A DNA stretch of 46,773 nucleotides from assembly GCA_017386585.1 (NCBI GenBank), contig JAFNPO010000042.1:1-46773 (forward strand), given 5' to 3'. The DNA is from Aeriscardovia sp. (GTDB taxonomy: Bacteria > Actinomycetota > Actinomycetes > Actinomycetales > Bifidobacteriaceae). This document shows positions 46,103 to 46,773 of the stretch, piece after piece. Each line of letters starts with the position of its first letter. The first letter of the stretch is position 1. The notes under the pieces are model-generated. The model was not told where the DNA came from, ran no database searches, and saw only the letters and a program-made list of their open reading frames with translations. Made by a program: the position numbers and the translations under genes.

Positions 46103-46773
46103 ATGTCGTCCGCAGCCAACCGACGTAAAAAAACTGCAACCGTAGGAAACGAGTCTCCCGAATTCGAAAAACAGCAGCGTCTGGTTAAGAAGTCCCTGCC
46201 GACACTCCTCTTCGTCGTCATGCTGGGCAACTGCTCAACCAGGCGTTCAATCTCGTGTTCCAAAACATCGAAGCTGATCTGCACATGTCCGCGAGCGTGT
46301 CTCTGCTTGCCACTCTCCCGGGCATCGTTCTGGCTGTGGCCTGCATGGTCTACGACACGCTCTGCGATTTCATCTCACCACGATACATGATTCAGTGGGG
46401 TGTGGGTGCGCTCATCGTCAGCAGCGTGGCTGGCTTCTTCTTCTCGGGTAACTTCTGAGTCGTGCTTGTTGTACGCATGGTCCAGTCCGCTGGCGCACAG
46501 GTAACCGGCTCCGTGTTCGTCGTCATGGCCGTCAAATATCTAGCTTCTTCAGAGAAGGTCGTATACCTGGGCATCAACAACGCCGTTTACTTCTTCGCTT
46601 GCATGATTGGCGTCGTGGCCGGCGGGTTCATTGAGATGATTCCCTGGAAGTTCCTCCTTCTCCTCTTCGCGGCTTTGGCTGTCGTAGTGCTGCCGCTGCT
46701 ACTGAAGAACATTCCCGACGTCTGCGGCGCTAGCGAGAAAGTCGACGCCTTCGGCATCACGGTGTCCGGTCTC
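46103..46773 (+). pseudogene. Disrupted MFS transporter, continues past the window end
   Basis: A 12-helix-type MFS protein with two visible lesions. It starts well (ATG 46103, AAAGGTG upstream; KKSLPTLLFVVMLG), then shifts phase near 46228-46232, where a single missing base would restore LLNQAFNLVFQNIEADLHMS. The second phase runs to SVAGFFFSGNF, meets TGA at 46456 where the family would have Trp (TGG), and continues open as VVLVVRMVQSAGAQVTGSVF and ACMIGVVAGGFIEMIPWKFL to the end of the window. Only two changes suggest recent inactivation or sequence error. Confidence 0.85.

Noticed and set aside
46456..46458. TGA read as Trp or Sec in the MFS gene
   Set aside because: No sign of altered code elsewhere (TGA ends many genes) and no SECIS-like hairpin was seen; a frameshift lies in the same gene, so inactivation is simpler.

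Overview
The window is about 46.8 kb of moderately high-GC DNA from an actinobacterium, most probably a member of the Bifidobacteriaceae. Supporting this are an actinobacterial bS22 gene, a DUF2469 gene, rplS-lepB-rnhB, a gatCAB operon and many proteins of bifidobacterial character (phosphoglucomutase, RNase HI next to rpiA, TrmL-type methyltransferase, App1-domain protein). The species was not identified; relationship is inferred from recalled protein families and gene order, not from a search. No CRISPR array, insertion sequence, prophage or complete mobile element was seen.

Layout. 1-4.4 kb: tRNA-Ser(UGA), serS, a diacylglycerol-kinase-family lipid kinase and pgm. 4.5-5.7 kb: membrane acyltransferase. 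5.7-7.5 kb: decayed DNA with one recognisable transporter remnant. 7.5-13.1 kb: RNase HI joined in frame to rpiA, bS22, a lipoprotein-like membrane-anchored protein, radA, and mutY divergent from trmL. 13.5-16.4 kb: a GadC-like amino-acid antiporter followed upstream by a shattered paralogue. 16.6-21.0 kb: class A PBP, convergent with trmB-pyrD. 21.8-24.0 kb: rplS, lepB, rnhB, with a long structured rplS leader. 24.6-27.7 kb: FAD oxidoreductase, DUF2469 and a GNAT acetyltransferase. 27.8-31.2 kb: gatC-gatA-gatB with terminator. 31.3-38.4 kb: a minus-strand run of SpoU methyltransferase, PyrE-like protein, rmuC, oligopeptidase B, App1-domain protein and GcvH. 39.3-41.5 kb: thioredoxin, a G5/transglycosylase cell-wall protein and a small membrane protein. 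41.6-46.8 kb: a large low-complexity membrane protein, a tiny candidate transcription unit encoding 29 residues, a YdjM-like membrane protein, an EmrB-type pseudogene, a small membrane protein and an MFS pseudogene running off the end.

Most genes are housekeeping: translation (tRNA-Ser, serS, bS22, rplS, gatCAB, tRNA/rRNA methyltransferases), DNA/RNA maintenance (radA, mutY, rnhB, RNase HI, rmuC), central carbon metabolism (pgm, rpiA) and cell envelope (PBP, lepB, acyltransferase, lipid kinase). The genome looks to be losing accessory genes: at least four decayed genes (all with transporter character where identifiable) and several 0.5-1.8 kb gene-free stretches lie between intact housekeeping genes.

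No large novel multi-gene defence or biosynthetic system is visible. The best candidates for something undescribed are small: a self-contained ~200-nt transcript (promoter, strong ribosome binding site, 29-codon frame, intrinsic terminator) near 43.5-43.7 kb; a PyrE-derived protein that has lost its PRPP loop; the RNase HI-RpiA read-through frame; a ~230-nt rplS leader; and a tRNA-Ser with C in place of U33.
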